A stretch of DNA of 64,000 nucleotides from CAWKAV01 sp963847735. Its GTDB lineage: Bacteria > Desulfobacterota > Desulfuromonadia > Desulfuromonadales > BM103. The notes under the pieces were generated by a model. It saw only the letters and a program-made list of their open reading frames with translations, had not been told where the DNA came from and made no database searches. Positions 1-9,175 of the stretch are shown piece after piece. The stretch covers positions 750,416-814,415 of the forward strand of contig CAWKAV010000016.1 in assembly GCA_963847735.1 (NCBI GenBank), written 5' to 3'. Both the position numbers and the translations under genes were made by a program. The number at the start of each line of letters is the position of its first letter. Position 1 is the first letter of the stretch.

Positions 1-42
1 GAGTTGAGAGAACATATATCCATGATTTATAAGCGAGCTTGA
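1..42 (+). CDS. 3' end of an upstream CDS (partial)
   Basis: Frame 1 is open from the window edge to a TGA at 40-42, encoding about 13 residues ending YKRA. The stop lies two bases before the ATG of the radical SAM gene at 45, which is the spacing expected inside an operon. Too little is present to assign a function. Confidence 0.45.
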   Translation, partial: ELREHISMIYKRA

Positions 43-44
43 AA

Positions 45-1394
45 ATGAATAGGGTCCTTTTGATCAATCCACATGAAACAGAGCAGGATGGATATACCAA
101 CCCTCCTCTGGGTCTTTTATACCTTGCGGGAACCCTTACGAAAAACGCTTTCGATGTTAAGATTTTGGACGCGTGTATCGAGGGTAAAGGGTCTATTGTC
201 GGGACGTTAGATGAGTTCCGACCCGGAATCGTTGGGATCACCTGTCTAACTCCGGGGAGATTGAATGCTCTAGAGGTTGCTCGCAGGGTTAAAGACTTCA
301 ATCCTTCCATAACGGTAGTGTTGGGGGGGGTTCATCCCACCATCATGTACCGTCAGTTGTTAGAGCATTATGACTGTATTGATCTTGTTGTTCTGGGAGA
401 GGGAGAAGAGACACTTCTAGAAATTGCTAAGGGGCTAAAATGGGGGGCGATTGCAGGAGTTGCATATAGGGACGGCAGCGAAATAAGAAAGACCGCCCCT
501 CGTCCTAATATCTCTGATCTTGATAAAATCCCTTTCCCCGCTTGGGACTTGATTGACCTTTCACACTATCGTCCTTGGGGGAATGGTAAGGTACGTGGTA
601 TTGACCTTGAGCGCGAACCACGTGTTTCGGTAGTGTTTTCTCGGGGATGTCCTGGACGCTGTGATTTTTGTTCTACTTGGTGGGTCTGGAAAGGATGGCG
701 ACACCGGTCTCCTTCGAACATGGTGGATGAGATCGAGATGCTTTATCGGAATCATGGCGTGAGGCACTTTTGTTTCGCTGATGATGCCATGACCGTGGAC
801 CGACAGGCGACCATTGACCTGTGTGATGAGATTCTAAGGCGTCATCTTGTCATTGCTTTTCATGTGACGACCCGTACAGATTGTGTCGATGAGGAACTGC
901 TTTTAAAGTTGAAGTTAGCTGGTTGCTATATGATCGCTTTCGGGATAGAGACAGGCTCTTTAGAACTTTTGACTAAAATGGACAAGAAAAACGATATAGA
1001 AAACTCTGAGCAAGCGATTGCTCTGTGCAAAAAAATTGGTCTGACAGTTACTGCGCTTCTGATCGTCGGAAATGTTGGAGAGACAGAAAAGACGGTGCTG
1101 GAAACGCTCGGTCTACTGAAACGGTCTATGCCTGACGAAGTCGGATGTGCCGGGGCATTATGGATTCTCCCCGGAACCAAACTCTATCAGGATTGTCGTC
1201 GCCGGGGGATTATTGATGACAGCTTCTGGTTGGGCAGCGAGCCTTACATGAGCTATACGGAGGAACACTCTCCTGAAGCCCTTGAGGGGTTTGTCAGGAC
1301 AATCAATGGTTATAAAGGGCCGTACCGAAAAATGCTGGGTAAGGTTAAAAAAGTGTTTCAGCGCCTTGGAAATATTAAGTGGTGGGTCAAATGA
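45..1394 (+). CDS. B12-binding-type radical SAM protein
   Basis: A 449-residue protein with an N-terminal cobalamin-binding-like region (roughly residues 1-150, with PPLGLLYLAGTL and GITCLTPGR) and a radical SAM core. The 4Fe-4S motif is CPGRCDFC, a CxxxCxxC, near residue 205. Family members use S-adenosylmethionine and often cobalamin for difficult methylations or rearrangements; the substrate here cannot be read from the sequence. The ATG at 45 is preferred over an in-frame TTG at 39 because AAGCGAG at 31-37 is better spaced from it. The stop overlaps the next methyltransferase start (ATGA). It sits in a glycosyltransferase-rich cluster, so a glycan or glycolipid substrate is inferred. Confidence 0.85.
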   Translation: MNRVLLINPHETEQDGYTNPPLGLLYLAGTLTKNAFDVKILDACIEGKGSIVGTLDEFRPGIVGITCLTPGRLNALEVARRVKDFNPSITVVLGGVHPTIMYRQLLEHYDCIDLVVLGEGEETLLEIAKGLKWGAIAGVAYRDGSEIRKTAPRPNISDLDKIPFPAWDLIDLSHYRPWGNGKVRGIDLEREPRVSVVFSRGCPGRCDFCSTWWVWKGWRHRSPSNMVDEIEMLYRNHGVRHFCFADDAMTVDRQATIDLCDEILRRHLVIAFHVTTRTDCVDEELLLKLKLAGCYMIAFGIETGSLELLTKMDKKNDIENSEQAIALCKKIGLTVTALLIVGNVGETEKTVLETLGLLKRSMPDEVGCAGALWILPGTKLYQDCRRRGIIDDSFWLGSEPYMSYTEEHSPEALEGFVRTINGYKGPYRKMLGKVKKVFQRLGNIKWWVK

Positions 1395-2260
1395 TCTGTC
1401 CCGCGTGCAATAATAGCTCTTACATTCAATGGGGAAGTGTTGATAGCTTCGCCATCGAACAATGCTGCAGATGCGGTCTTGGCATAACTACCCCATTCCC
1501 CGATGTTGAGGCTCTTGCCGAGGTGAATTATGAGAACTATGCTATTGAAAAACGCATTAAAACCTACCATTCCAAACGAAGATATTTCGAAAAGCGCTAT
1601 CGCCGACAGTTAAAAGATATCAAAAAATTCAAAGCCAGCGGCAGACTTTTGGATGTTGGTTGCAACATCGGAATGTTTCTAGTCGAGGCGGCAAAAGTTG
1701 GTTTTCTTGTTACTGGTGTAGAATTGAACAATGCGTGTGCTGAATATGCTCTGAACCATACGGGGTTAGATGTCTTTTCTGACGATATTGAACACATTGC
1801 TTTTCCAGCAGAGTCCTTTGATGTAGTGACAATGTATGATGTGTTGGAGCATATCCCCGATATGGAACGTATTCTTGCAGAAATTAATAGAATACTTAAA
1901 CCAGGGGGGGTGCTAGTGATACAATCCCCGAATCTCGACAGCCTGATGGCGACCATGACAGGCCCCTCTTGGAGTTGGCTGAGTCCACCCGATCATATTT
2001 ATCACTTCTCTCCGAAGGCACTCTATCTTTTGTTGGAAAAATGTGGTTACGGGGTGAAACAGATAAAGACTTGGGAGCCGGCGGATGATTTTTGCACCGA
2101 TGTTCTGCAGACTGTACTTGGCAACTCCCTGCCTGCAAGGGTGATAATGAAAACAATCCTTCTCTCGAGAGTTGTTCAGTTCCTTGTTACTATATTGCAA
2201 CCGATCTGGTGGCAAAAACACAAGGGAGCTCTGATCGAGGCTTATGCAGTAAAACTTTGA
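1391..2260 (+). CDS. zinc-ribbon class I SAM methyltransferase
   Basis: A 289-residue protein. It begins with a CPAC...CCRCG zinc-ribbon-like segment (residues 3-30) and continues into a class I methyltransferase fold: motif I LLDVGCNIGMFL, acidic loop VELNNAC and post-motif YDVLEHIPD, as in UbiG/Methyltransf_23 proteins. The ATG at 1391 overlaps the upstream stop and has GGTGGG in front of it; a GTG at 1379 is the longer alternative. Such proteins methylate small molecules or sugar intermediates. The gene is translationally coupled to the radical SAM gene. The zinc ribbon is shared with the gene at 9176. Substrate unknown. Confidence 0.8.
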   Translation: MICPACNNSSYIQWGSVDSFAIEQCCRCGLGITTPFPDVEALAEVNYENYAIEKRIKTYHSKRRYFEKRYRRQLKDIKKFKASGRLLDVGCNIGMFLVEAAKVGFLVTGVELNNACAEYALNHTGLDVFSDDIEHIAFPAESFDVVTMYDVLEHIPDMERILAEINRILKPGGVLVIQSPNLDSLMATMTGPSWSWLSPPDHIYHFSPKALYLLLEKCGYGVKQIKTWEPADDFCTDVLQTVLGNSLPARVIMKTILLSRVVQFLVTILQPIWWQKHKGALIEAYAVKL

Positions 2261-2413
2261 TTTATGGCAAAATTCGATTGAATACTCTCTAATTGTCTGT
2301 CGACGATCAATCTTCTCACGGGGCGGCTTCATCAGACGCATTCGAATACAGATAATATTTTATCTTTCTGCGCCTGTCCAAGTATTGATAGCGCGCGAAT
2401 TAGACAAGTTACT

Positions 2414-3958
2414 ATGAAGGTTCTTTTATTCCGACCACCTGCCAGCTTTTTTAGTGGTGCCATTGCCCCCTCAATCAGTCTCCCCTTAGGCCTTCTGTCT
2501 ATTGCCGCCATGCTTGATAAGGAAGGTTTTACAGTCAGCGTGTATGATGCTCAAGTCAATACAGATCATCCTGTCTCTGATGATGGGGGGGGGATGTTGA
2601 TGGGGGATCCGTGGGAGAAAGTTGCTGAGAAAATTGCTGCTGCAGATGCAGACATTGTCGGCATTTCCTGCGGGTTTTCGACTCAATTAGAGAATGCTTT
2701 AGTCTCCGCAAAACTTATTAGGAAAGTTAAACCAGAGGCTATCACGATTATGGGGGGAGCGCATGCCACTGTAAGACCTTCTGATTTCCTCGGCGAAAAT
2801 TCATCGGTGGATCTCGTTTGCATTGGCGAAGGGGAGTACACTATGTTGGATTTGGTGAGGGCTGCTGATTCCAAGGGGGACATAAACGGGATCCAAGGGA
2901 CTGCCGTTTGGAGTGATGGCATGACCATGATCAATGCACCAAGGTCCCGGATTAAGAATCTAGATGGTCTGCCACTTCCGGCTTATCATTTGGTGAATTT
3001 GGAAGACTATTTCCAGTTGTTTGAAAAAGGGTATGCTGATCGGCCCGGAATCTTGAATGAGGATTCACATCGGGCAGTTTCTGTTGTGACAAGTCGTGGG
3101 TGTCCCTTTAATTGTGTCTTTTGTTCCATTCACCTGCATATGGGTAAACAATGGCGAGGAAATAGTGAAAGCTATGTTACTGAACACATAGAGTTGTTAG
3201 TTCATAATTATGGTGTCAGACACATCCATTTTGAGGACGACAATATTTCTTTTAACCGAGCGCGCTTCGAGGGAATCGTCGCGAGCCTCACAAACTTTGA
3301 TATTACTTGGGATACTCCCAATGGCGTCAGGGTCGACACTCTTACTGAGCCTATTGTAAATCAATGTCGAAAAAGTGGTTGTACTTACCTTGTCTTGGGA
3401 GTGGAATCCGGTTGCCAGAGGGTACTCGACAAAGTGATTGATAAACAGCTAGATCTTTCCACTGTTGTGGATGCTGCCTCCTGGTGTAAAAGGGCTAAAC
3501 TCGATGCGATGGCTTTTTTTGTTATTGGTTTCCCTGGTGAAACCAAGCATGAGATGCGGGAAACCATCGATTTCGCCATGATGCTTTTGAGAGAATATGA
3601 TGTAAACCCCCACCTTTTTGTGGCGACACCTTTGCCCGGGACTGTTCTAGAAAAGATTTTTCTAGAAGAAAATCTGATAAATGAGCCGCTTGAGTCGAAA
3701 AGTCTTGCTGCAATGACTCAGGGAAATTTTGTTGTGGGGGCAGAAGGTTTTAATGAAGATGAAATAGCTCTCCTCTTAAAAGAGTTTTTTCGACGATATA
3801 AAAAAGTATTCATATGCAATTCTCTGAAATTCTTATTGAGTCACCCGTTTGTTTCCGTCGAAATAATGAAGTTGATATCAAGGAAAAAAGGCAAGATGAC
3901 TTTAAAGGAAAAAACCATCTCGACACTGTTCGTAAAGAAACATTATTTAAAATCGTAA
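2414..3958 (+). CDS. B12-binding-type radical SAM protein (BchE-like)
   Basis: A 514-residue protein. The N-terminal B12-binding-type domain (about residues 1-170; SLPLGLLSIAAMLD, GGAHATVRP) precedes a radical SAM core with CPFNCVFC near residue 235, then GVESGCQRVLDKV and FFVIGFPGET as in Elp3/MiaB-fold enzymes. It is the second of three such enzymes in 7 kb. A 150-base gap separates it from the upstream methyltransferase, in which I see no convincing promoter. Likely acts on a cell-envelope metabolite, by context only. Confidence 0.85.
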   Translation: MKVLLFRPPASFFSGAIAPSISLPLGLLSIAAMLDKEGFTVSVYDAQVNTDHPVSDDGGGMLMGDPWEKVAEKIAAADADIVGISCGFSTQLENALVSAKLIRKVKPEAITIMGGAHATVRPSDFLGENSSVDLVCIGEGEYTMLDLVRAADSKGDINGIQGTAVWSDGMTMINAPRSRIKNLDGLPLPAYHLVNLEDYFQLFEKGYADRPGILNEDSHRAVSVVTSRGCPFNCVFCSIHLHMGKQWRGNSESYVTEHIELLVHNYGVRHIHFEDDNISFNRARFEGIVASLTNFDITWDTPNGVRVDTLTEPIVNQCRKSGCTYLVLGVESGCQRVLDKVIDKQLDLSTVVDAASWCKRAKLDAMAFFVIGFPGETKHEMRETIDFAMMLLREYDVNPHLFVATPLPGTVLEKIFLEENLINEPLESKSLAAMTQGNFVVGAEGFNEDEIALLLKEFFRRYKKVFICNSLKFLLSHPFVSVEIMKLISRKKGKMTLKEKTISTLFVKKHYLKS

Positions 3959-3974
3959 ATATTAGGTGATGGCT

Positions 3975-4805
3975 ATGGCAAAAATATCAGCAGTAATCTT
4001 AGCCAAAAATGAAGAAAAGAATATCAGGCATTGTCTTGAATCAATTAGATGGTGTGATGAAATCATTGTCGTCGATATGGAAAGTGATGACCGAACAGCC
4101 GATATCGCAAAAGAATTTACCGATAAAGTTTTTTCTCACCCCCATATCCTTGCATTTGATCGTGCAAAAGGAATTGGCGTTCAAAAATCTTCTGGGGATT
4201 GGGTTCTGCTGGTTGACGCAGACGAGATGGTCCCTGTTTCTCTCTCTTTGTCTTTGCGAAAAATTTCCAAATGCTTGAATACTGATATTGTAGAAATTCC
4301 ATTCAGGCATTACATCATGGGTGCTTGTGTTGAAAACAGTGGTTGGGGTTATACCCCTCTTCCCAGATTCTTCCGAAAGGGGAAAATAGAATTTCGAGAA
4401 ACAATTCATGATTACATGCATCCAGATCCTAAGTCTTTGATTTTGAGACTTGAATCTGTTGATGAAAATTGCATTGTTCACTTCAACTACGTCGACAGCA
4501 CTCATTTTGTAGAAAAACTAAACAGGTATACAGGTACCGAAGCTCAACATCTCTATGATGACAAAGTCAAATTTAGTTACCGAACTCTCTTTGCAGAGTC
4601 CCTGCGAGAGTTTGTTTGGAGGTATTTCTCCCAGAAAGGCTACAAAGAAGGTCCTCGCGGATTTTCACTCTGCCTGATGATGGCTTTTTACCGAGCTCTA
4701 ACTTACATTAAGCTGTGGGAAATATACGAGTATTCGGATAACCCGGTCGAAGACCGGTATGAACGGATCAGAGAGCGACTTAGAGCGGAATGGAAACGAA
4801 ACTGA
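3975..4805 (+). CDS. family 2 glycosyltransferase
   Basis: A 276-residue GT-A fold transferase. Visible features are the N-terminal nucleotide-binding stretch SAVILAKNEEKNI, DEIIVVDMESDD, and the metal-binding DxD in LLVDADEM at about residue 80. It resembles the WaaE/KdtX-type LPS core glucosyltransferases, but donor and acceptor cannot be assigned. Start choice: ATG 3975 has AGG eight bases upstream; the in-frame GTG 3966 and ATG 3969 are poorer. It follows the radical SAM gene by 16 bases and is probably co-transcribed with it. Cytoplasmic or membrane-associated. Confidence 0.82.
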   Translation: MAKISAVILAKNEEKNIRHCLESIRWCDEIIVVDMESDDRTADIAKEFTDKVFSHPHILAFDRAKGIGVQKSSGDWVLLVDADEMVPVSLSLSLRKISKCLNTDIVEIPFRHYIMGACVENSGWGYTPLPRFFRKGKIEFRETIHDYMHPDPKSLILRLESVDENCIVHFNYVDSTHFVEKLNRYTGTEAQHLYDDKVKFSYRTLFAESLREFVWRYFSQKGYKEGPRGFSLCLMMAFYRALTYIKLWEIYEYSDNPVEDRYERIRERLRAEWKRN

Positions 4806-4870
4806 CCATTCTTCGCGACCTTATCTGCCGTGGAGCTTAGTTCTGCACAAACTTGGAGTTACATGTCAGT

Positions 4871-5869
4871 ATGGGCAGGGTAGTCATTATTATTGTTAAC
4901 TGGAACGGCTGGCAGGATACTCTGGAGTGTCTGGAGTCAGTCTTTCGGAACGACTATCCCGACTATCAAGTTGTGATCTGTGATAATGCTTCTGCTGATA
5001 ACTCTGTCGAGAAGATCAGGCAGTGGGCCCGTGGAGAGACCGTGCTGGAAGTGGCTGGGGACAACCTACTCGGGCATTTATCCAGCCCCCCGATTCTCAA
5101 ACCGGTCCCCTTCGTCGAATATGATCAGATAACGGCCGAGAAAGGTGGTTGGGACTCCCCTGACACTCCCTTGGTTTTAGTGCGGTGCAGTGATAACCTT
5201 GGCTTTGCGGGGGGGAACAATGTCGCCTTACGCTACATGCAGGCGCGTGATGAGTTCCAATATGCTTGGCTTCTTAACAATGACACAGTTATTGACCCTG
5301 GTGCGCTGGTTGAATTAGTCCAATGTATTGAGAGTGAATCAAATGTGGGCATGTGTGGCTCTCTGCTGCCGTATTATGATAACCCCGATACCATATGGGC
5401 GCAGGGTGGCGGGAGCTTTAATCGCTGGCTTGCACAATCTCGTTGCCTGGGGAACAATCTCAAGCTAGATGCTGCTCTTTCAAGACGAGAGGTTGAGAAA
5501 CGAATGGCTTACGTTGCTGGGGCCTCTTTGCTGGTTACGAAGAAATTTATTGAGGAAGTTGGATTGCTTTATGAAGAGTACTTCCTCTATTTTGAGGAGC
5601 CGGATTGGGCTATTCGTGCTCAGGGGCACTTTGAAATGGCCTATGCTACAGATAGTGTTGTGTTCCATAAGGTCGGACGCAGCACCAGTTCGATTTTCAA
5701 ACACTCAGATCGAGATACTTCTGCTTTCGATTATTTCTGCCGCAACGCATTCAAATTTACCCGAAGGTTCTTTCCAGTGGCTTTCCCTTCTGTTTTCCTC
5801 TGGGTGGGGGGGAAGTGGCTTGTGCATAAAAGTATCTCAATAATCCGCAATATGGTCGGGGTGCCATGA
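4871..5869 (+). CDS. family 2 glycosyltransferase (rhamnosyltransferase-like)
   Basis: A 332-residue GT2 protein of the group often annotated rhamnosyltransferase: VNWNGWQDTLECLESV at the N-terminus, CDNASADNS, a DxD-equivalent LLNNDT at about residue 135, YVAGASLLV and FEEPDWAIRAQ in the acceptor-side half. The ATG at 4871 is the first methionine that keeps the fold complete; a TTG at 4853 would add six residues and the ribosome-binding site (TTGGAG) is ambiguous between them. The stop overlaps the next radical SAM start (ATGA). Probably adds a sugar to a surface polysaccharide. Confidence 0.82.
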   Translation: MGRVVIIIVNWNGWQDTLECLESVFRNDYPDYQVVICDNASADNSVEKIRQWARGETVLEVAGDNLLGHLSSPPILKPVPFVEYDQITAEKGGWDSPDTPLVLVRCSDNLGFAGGNNVALRYMQARDEFQYAWLLNNDTVIDPGALVELVQCIESESNVGMCGSLLPYYDNPDTIWAQGGGSFNRWLAQSRCLGNNLKLDAALSRREVEKRMAYVAGASLLVTKKFIEEVGLLYEEYFLYFEEPDWAIRAQGHFEMAYATDSVVFHKVGRSTSSIFKHSDRDTSAFDYFCRNAFKFTRRFFPVAFPSVFLWVGGKWLVHKSISIIRNMVGVP

Positions 5870-7317
5870 AAGTTGTTTTTGTCAATACCCGTACTGACAT
5901 TTACCCACCGCTGGGGCTCTGCTACCTCTCTGCATATCTCAAAAAGCACCAAGTCTCTGTCATTGTTGCTCTTGTGGAAATTCCTGCTGGAAACAGTGCA
6001 GAAGCTGCTGCGAAGAAGATTTTATCTCACGCTCCTGATGTTGTTGGCCTAACGACTTATACTGTCGGTTTCACAGAGATCGTGGAACTCTGCACCCTTC
6101 TAAAATCAAAATCACCGAAAACGCTGATTGTACTGGGGGGCCCGCATATTACCTCCTTGCCGGATAGCCTGCCGTCCTCTGCCGACATAGGTGTCCTTGG
6201 AGAAGGGGAGATGACTTTCTTGCAGATTTGCCAGACCCTTGAGGTTGGCGGGCTGGCCTGTCCATCGATCAGAACAATCCCTGGCATTTGTTTCCACTCT
6301 AACGATGGTATTGCGGTGACGGCTGGGAGAGACTTCACTAAGCCGCTCGACCTGATTCCACCGCCGGACCTCTCGATCCTCAACATGAAATGGTATACCG
6401 CGTACCGGACATACCTGATTATGAAGGGTAATTATCGGGGATTCGTGCTCCTAACGTCCCGTGGGTGTCCCTTTCAGTGTCGTTTTTGTCAAGCTTCGGC
6501 GCAATGGGGAGGATGTCGCTACCATTCTGCCGAGCGCGTTGTTGAAGAGTTGTCCAGACTTAGGAAAGAATTTCCACGGGTCAATGCAATTAATATCATT
6601 GACGATCTCTTTATTGGTGACAGAAAGAGACTTGGAAAAATAGTGGGTTTAATCAAAAAGCAGGGGCTTCATCACGGAGTTGTTTTTAATGTCAATGGTC
6701 ATGTGAACATGGTAAATGAAGAGGTCCTTAGCCTTCTGAAGTCGATCAATGTTGTTCAGATTGCCTATGGCTTTGAGTCGGGGTCTGAGCGAATCCTTAA
6801 ATTTTTAAAAAAGGGGGCGGCCACGGTAGCGCAGAATCGTAGGGCTGCTGAATTGACTGACTCCTTCGGCATTGGGGTTGGCGGGCAATTTATGATTGGC
6901 AACCCTGGTGAGAGTGAAAGAGATATAAGAGAAACAATTAATTTTATAAAAAAGACAAAAATGAGTCATGTCCATATTTCGACCACAACACCGATGCCCG
7001 GAACTGAACTGTTTGACATCTGCCGCGAAAAAGGGCTTGTTTCAGATGATATGGATTGGCGTAAATTGGACTTTGGAAATCCGGATAACCCTAACCTGCT
7101 GTATTGCAACGAAGAAACTCTCCCAAAAAGAAAATTTAATACTTTGCGGGATGAAGTACAAAAGTCTGCTGACCGGTGGAACCCTGTTCCGTCATTTTTA
7201 GCAAACTTTTCCTATTGGCAGTTGTATGACAGTGGCGAATTTATGAGGCGAGTATTGCAAGGATTAATGAGGCTGCGCAAGCAATATGCCAATAAGATGC
7301 TTAACTGGTTTAACTAG
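5866..7317 (+). CDS. B12-binding-type radical SAM protein
   Basis: A 483-residue protein, third of the local radical SAM family. PPLGLCYLSAYL and VLGGPHITSLP mark the B12-binding-type N-terminal domain; CPFQCRFC (about residue 205) is the iron-sulfur motif; FESGSERILKFLKKG and MIGNPGES follow. It overlaps the preceding glycosyltransferase by four bases and is followed 16 bases later by a methyltransferase, repeating the radical SAM plus methyltransferase arrangement seen at 45-2260. Role in C-methylation, radical rearrangement or dehydration of a glycan precursor is inference only. Confidence 0.85.
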   Translation: MKVVFVNTRTDIYPPLGLCYLSAYLKKHQVSVIVALVEIPAGNSAEAAAKKILSHAPDVVGLTTYTVGFTEIVELCTLLKSKSPKTLIVLGGPHITSLPDSLPSSADIGVLGEGEMTFLQICQTLEVGGLACPSIRTIPGICFHSNDGIAVTAGRDFTKPLDLIPPPDLSILNMKWYTAYRTYLIMKGNYRGFVLLTSRGCPFQCRFCQASAQWGGCRYHSAERVVEELSRLRKEFPRVNAINIIDDLFIGDRKRLGKIVGLIKKQGLHHGVVFNVNGHVNMVNEEVLSLLKSINVVQIAYGFESGSERILKFLKKGAATVAQNRRAAELTDSFGIGVGGQFMIGNPGESERDIRETINFIKKTKMSHVHISTTTPMPGTELFDICREKGLVSDDMDWRKLDFGNPDNPNLLYCNEETLPKRKFNTLRDEVQKSADRWNPVPSFLANFSYWQLYDSGEFMRRVLQGLMRLRKQYANKMLNWFN

Positions 7318-7333
7318 TCAGGATAGGTGAGAA

Positions 7334-8047
7334 ATGGCATTGGAGATACTTCAAGATAAGGGACAGATTATAGCTGCGCGTCGTGAGATGATGGCTCTTG
7401 GCGTTGATTGTGCCGATCGTGGTGCCAAGCGTTTCTTGAAAAGATTAAAGGTCTTGCCGGGCGTGGTTTTGGGAGATCCCCTTAAAAGTTGGGATGTTTT
7501 TAATACCCTCAACTTTCTGGATGAACACGTGTCGCGTGAAAACGCGGTTCTCGATTTAGGAGCCTATGCCTCTGAAGTTTTGCCAGCTCTTTACGGAATG
7601 GGCTATGCTAATCTCTTAGGAATTGATCTGAACCCCGAGATTCGCAAAATGCCATATAGTGAAAAAATCCACTATTTGAATGGAGATATGTATCGAACCC
7701 CTTTCCCTGATAAAGCCTTCTCTGCGATCACTGCTATCTCTGTTATTGAGCATGGTTTCGACCAGCATCGCTTATTGTATGAGGTTTCCAGACTTCTGAT
7801 ACCAGGAGGTTTTTTCCTGGCCTCAGTTGATTATTGGCCACAAAAGATCAATACCAATGGTGTGGAGGCCTTTGGCTTAGATTGGACGATTTTCTCACAA
7901 AAGGAGATCGAATCATTGGTCGCTCATGCGGAAGCTTATGGTTTGATTCCGGTGGGAGAAATGAAAACGGAAGGAACAGAAGCCCCTATCAATTGGCTTG
8001 GGAAAAATTACACCTTTGCTTGGCTTGCGCTAATAAGGGCCGATTGA
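7334..8047 (+). CDS. class I SAM-dependent methyltransferase
   Basis: A 237-residue protein with a degenerate Rossmann methyltransferase fold: motif I AVLDLGAYASEVLP (the usual GxGxG is altered), LGIDLNPE, then ISVIEHGFDQHRLLYEVSRLL and a PGGFFLASVDYW strand, typical of Methyltransf_11. The ATG has GGTGAG just upstream. Its TGA overlaps the ATG of the next glycosyltransferase (TGATG), so the two are coupled. The substrate is unknown; a nucleotide sugar or glycan terminus fits the context. Confidence 0.75.
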   Translation: MALEILQDKGQIIAARREMMALGVDCADRGAKRFLKRLKVLPGVVLGDPLKSWDVFNTLNFLDEHVSRENAVLDLGAYASEVLPALYGMGYANLLGIDLNPEIRKMPYSEKIHYLNGDMYRTPFPDKAFSAITAISVIEHGFDQHRLLYEVSRLLIPGGFFLASVDYWPQKINTNGVEAFGLDWTIFSQKEIESLVAHAEAYGLIPVGEMKTEGTEAPINWLGKNYTFAWLALIRAD

Positions 8048-9129
8048 TGAGAATTCTGTTTGTAACTGGCGCTTATCCACCGACGGTCTGTGGTGTCGGT
8101 GATTATACTGCCCAGTTAGTAAAACATTTGCAGTGCCTGGACGGAGTAACACCAGGAGTGTTAACGTCTAAGTTGGCGGGTGAAAAGGATTCTACCCCAA
8201 ATTTTTTCCCTGAAGTTGAGTGTTGGAATGTTTCTTCGTACAAAACGATATCCACAATTGTAAGCTATTTCAAACCCGATTTAATTCATCTCCAATACCC
8301 AGCAAGTTTCGGCAATAACCTTACGCCAAACTTCTTACCGATATCTTGGGCTATTCATAATATCCCGGTGGTACAAACCTGGCATGAGCCACCTATTGCC
8401 ACACAATTAATAAATGCTCTACCAGCAGACAATCTAATTGTAGTTGATTCTCAATACCCGAAGAATTACTCCTGCTGTTTAAGATTCCTTGTTCGTCGAA
8501 AAAAAGTGAGTTTCATCCCTATTGGCTCGAACATCCCTAGAGTGGCATTGACTAAAAAAAGAAAGAATGAAATTCGTGAAAGATTCCAAGTTGAAAATCA
8601 CCGACTTTTTGTTTTTTTCGGGTTTATGTCAAGGTCCAAAGGTGCAGAGTCTTTATTCGAAATAGCTGACGCAAATACAGATTCAATTATACTTCTATGT
8701 GATTTAAATTCTGAAGATCCGTATCAAGCTAAAATCTCCCGTTTGGCAAATTCAGACCAATGGCGAGGCAAGTGTTTTGTTACGGGGAATCTTCCTGCAG
8801 CGGAAGTTGCTGAGATCTTAGCTTCAGCAGATGCCGCTGTGTTCCCTTTTACCACGGGTGCAACTCCTCGCAATGGATCCGTTTTGGCAGCCAGAAACCA
8901 GGGAACGTTTGTGGTGACAACTCATAACAATAGGCGAGGCTACGACGCGACAGAGCATGTTTTTTATGTGACCCCGGGTGATACTCATACATTTCGATTA
9001 GCACTTAAAGAGTATGCAGGGACAAGTTTTAATGGACACCCCAATATTTCCTCATGGGAAGAGATTGCGGCTCAGCATCTGCTTATTTACCAAAATATTT
9101 TGTCAGGGCAGTCCGCAACCATGTGTTAA
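8047..9129 (+). CDS. family 4-like glycosyltransferase
   Basis: A 360-residue GT-B protein. The N-terminus RILFVTGAYPPTVCGVGDYT is the classic donor/acceptor opening of GT4 enzymes; the C-terminal half carries VFFGFMSRSKGAESL and the FPFTTGATPRNGS region in place of the usual EPFG loop, so the retaining motif is divergent. An in-frame extension back to 7834 overlaps the methyltransferase and is rejected; ATG 8047 fits the TGATG overlap. Likely transfers a sugar to a lipid-linked or surface glycan at the cytoplasmic face. Confidence 0.78.
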   Translation: MRILFVTGAYPPTVCGVGDYTAQLVKHLQCLDGVTPGVLTSKLAGEKDSTPNFFPEVECWNVSSYKTISTIVSYFKPDLIHLQYPASFGNNLTPNFLPISWAIHNIPVVQTWHEPPIATQLINALPADNLIVVDSQYPKNYSCCLRFLVRRKKVSFIPIGSNIPRVALTKKRKNEIRERFQVENHRLFVFFGFMSRSKGAESLFEIADANTDSIILLCDLNSEDPYQAKISRLANSDQWRGKCFVTGNLPAAEVAEILASADAAVFPFTTGATPRNGSVLAARNQGTFVVTTHNNRRGYDATEHVFYVTPGDTHTFRLALKEYAGTSFNGHPNISSWEEIAAQHLLIYQNILSGQSATMC

Positions 9130-9175
9130 GTAGCTAATGATTTTGATCACATCGATTTTGTCGTCATAACGTTTT

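Noticed and set aside
7834..8046. 71-residue extension of the GT4 glycosyltransferase
   Set aside because: It overlaps the methyltransferase completely; ATG 8047 gives a TGATG junction and the canonical GT4 N-terminus.
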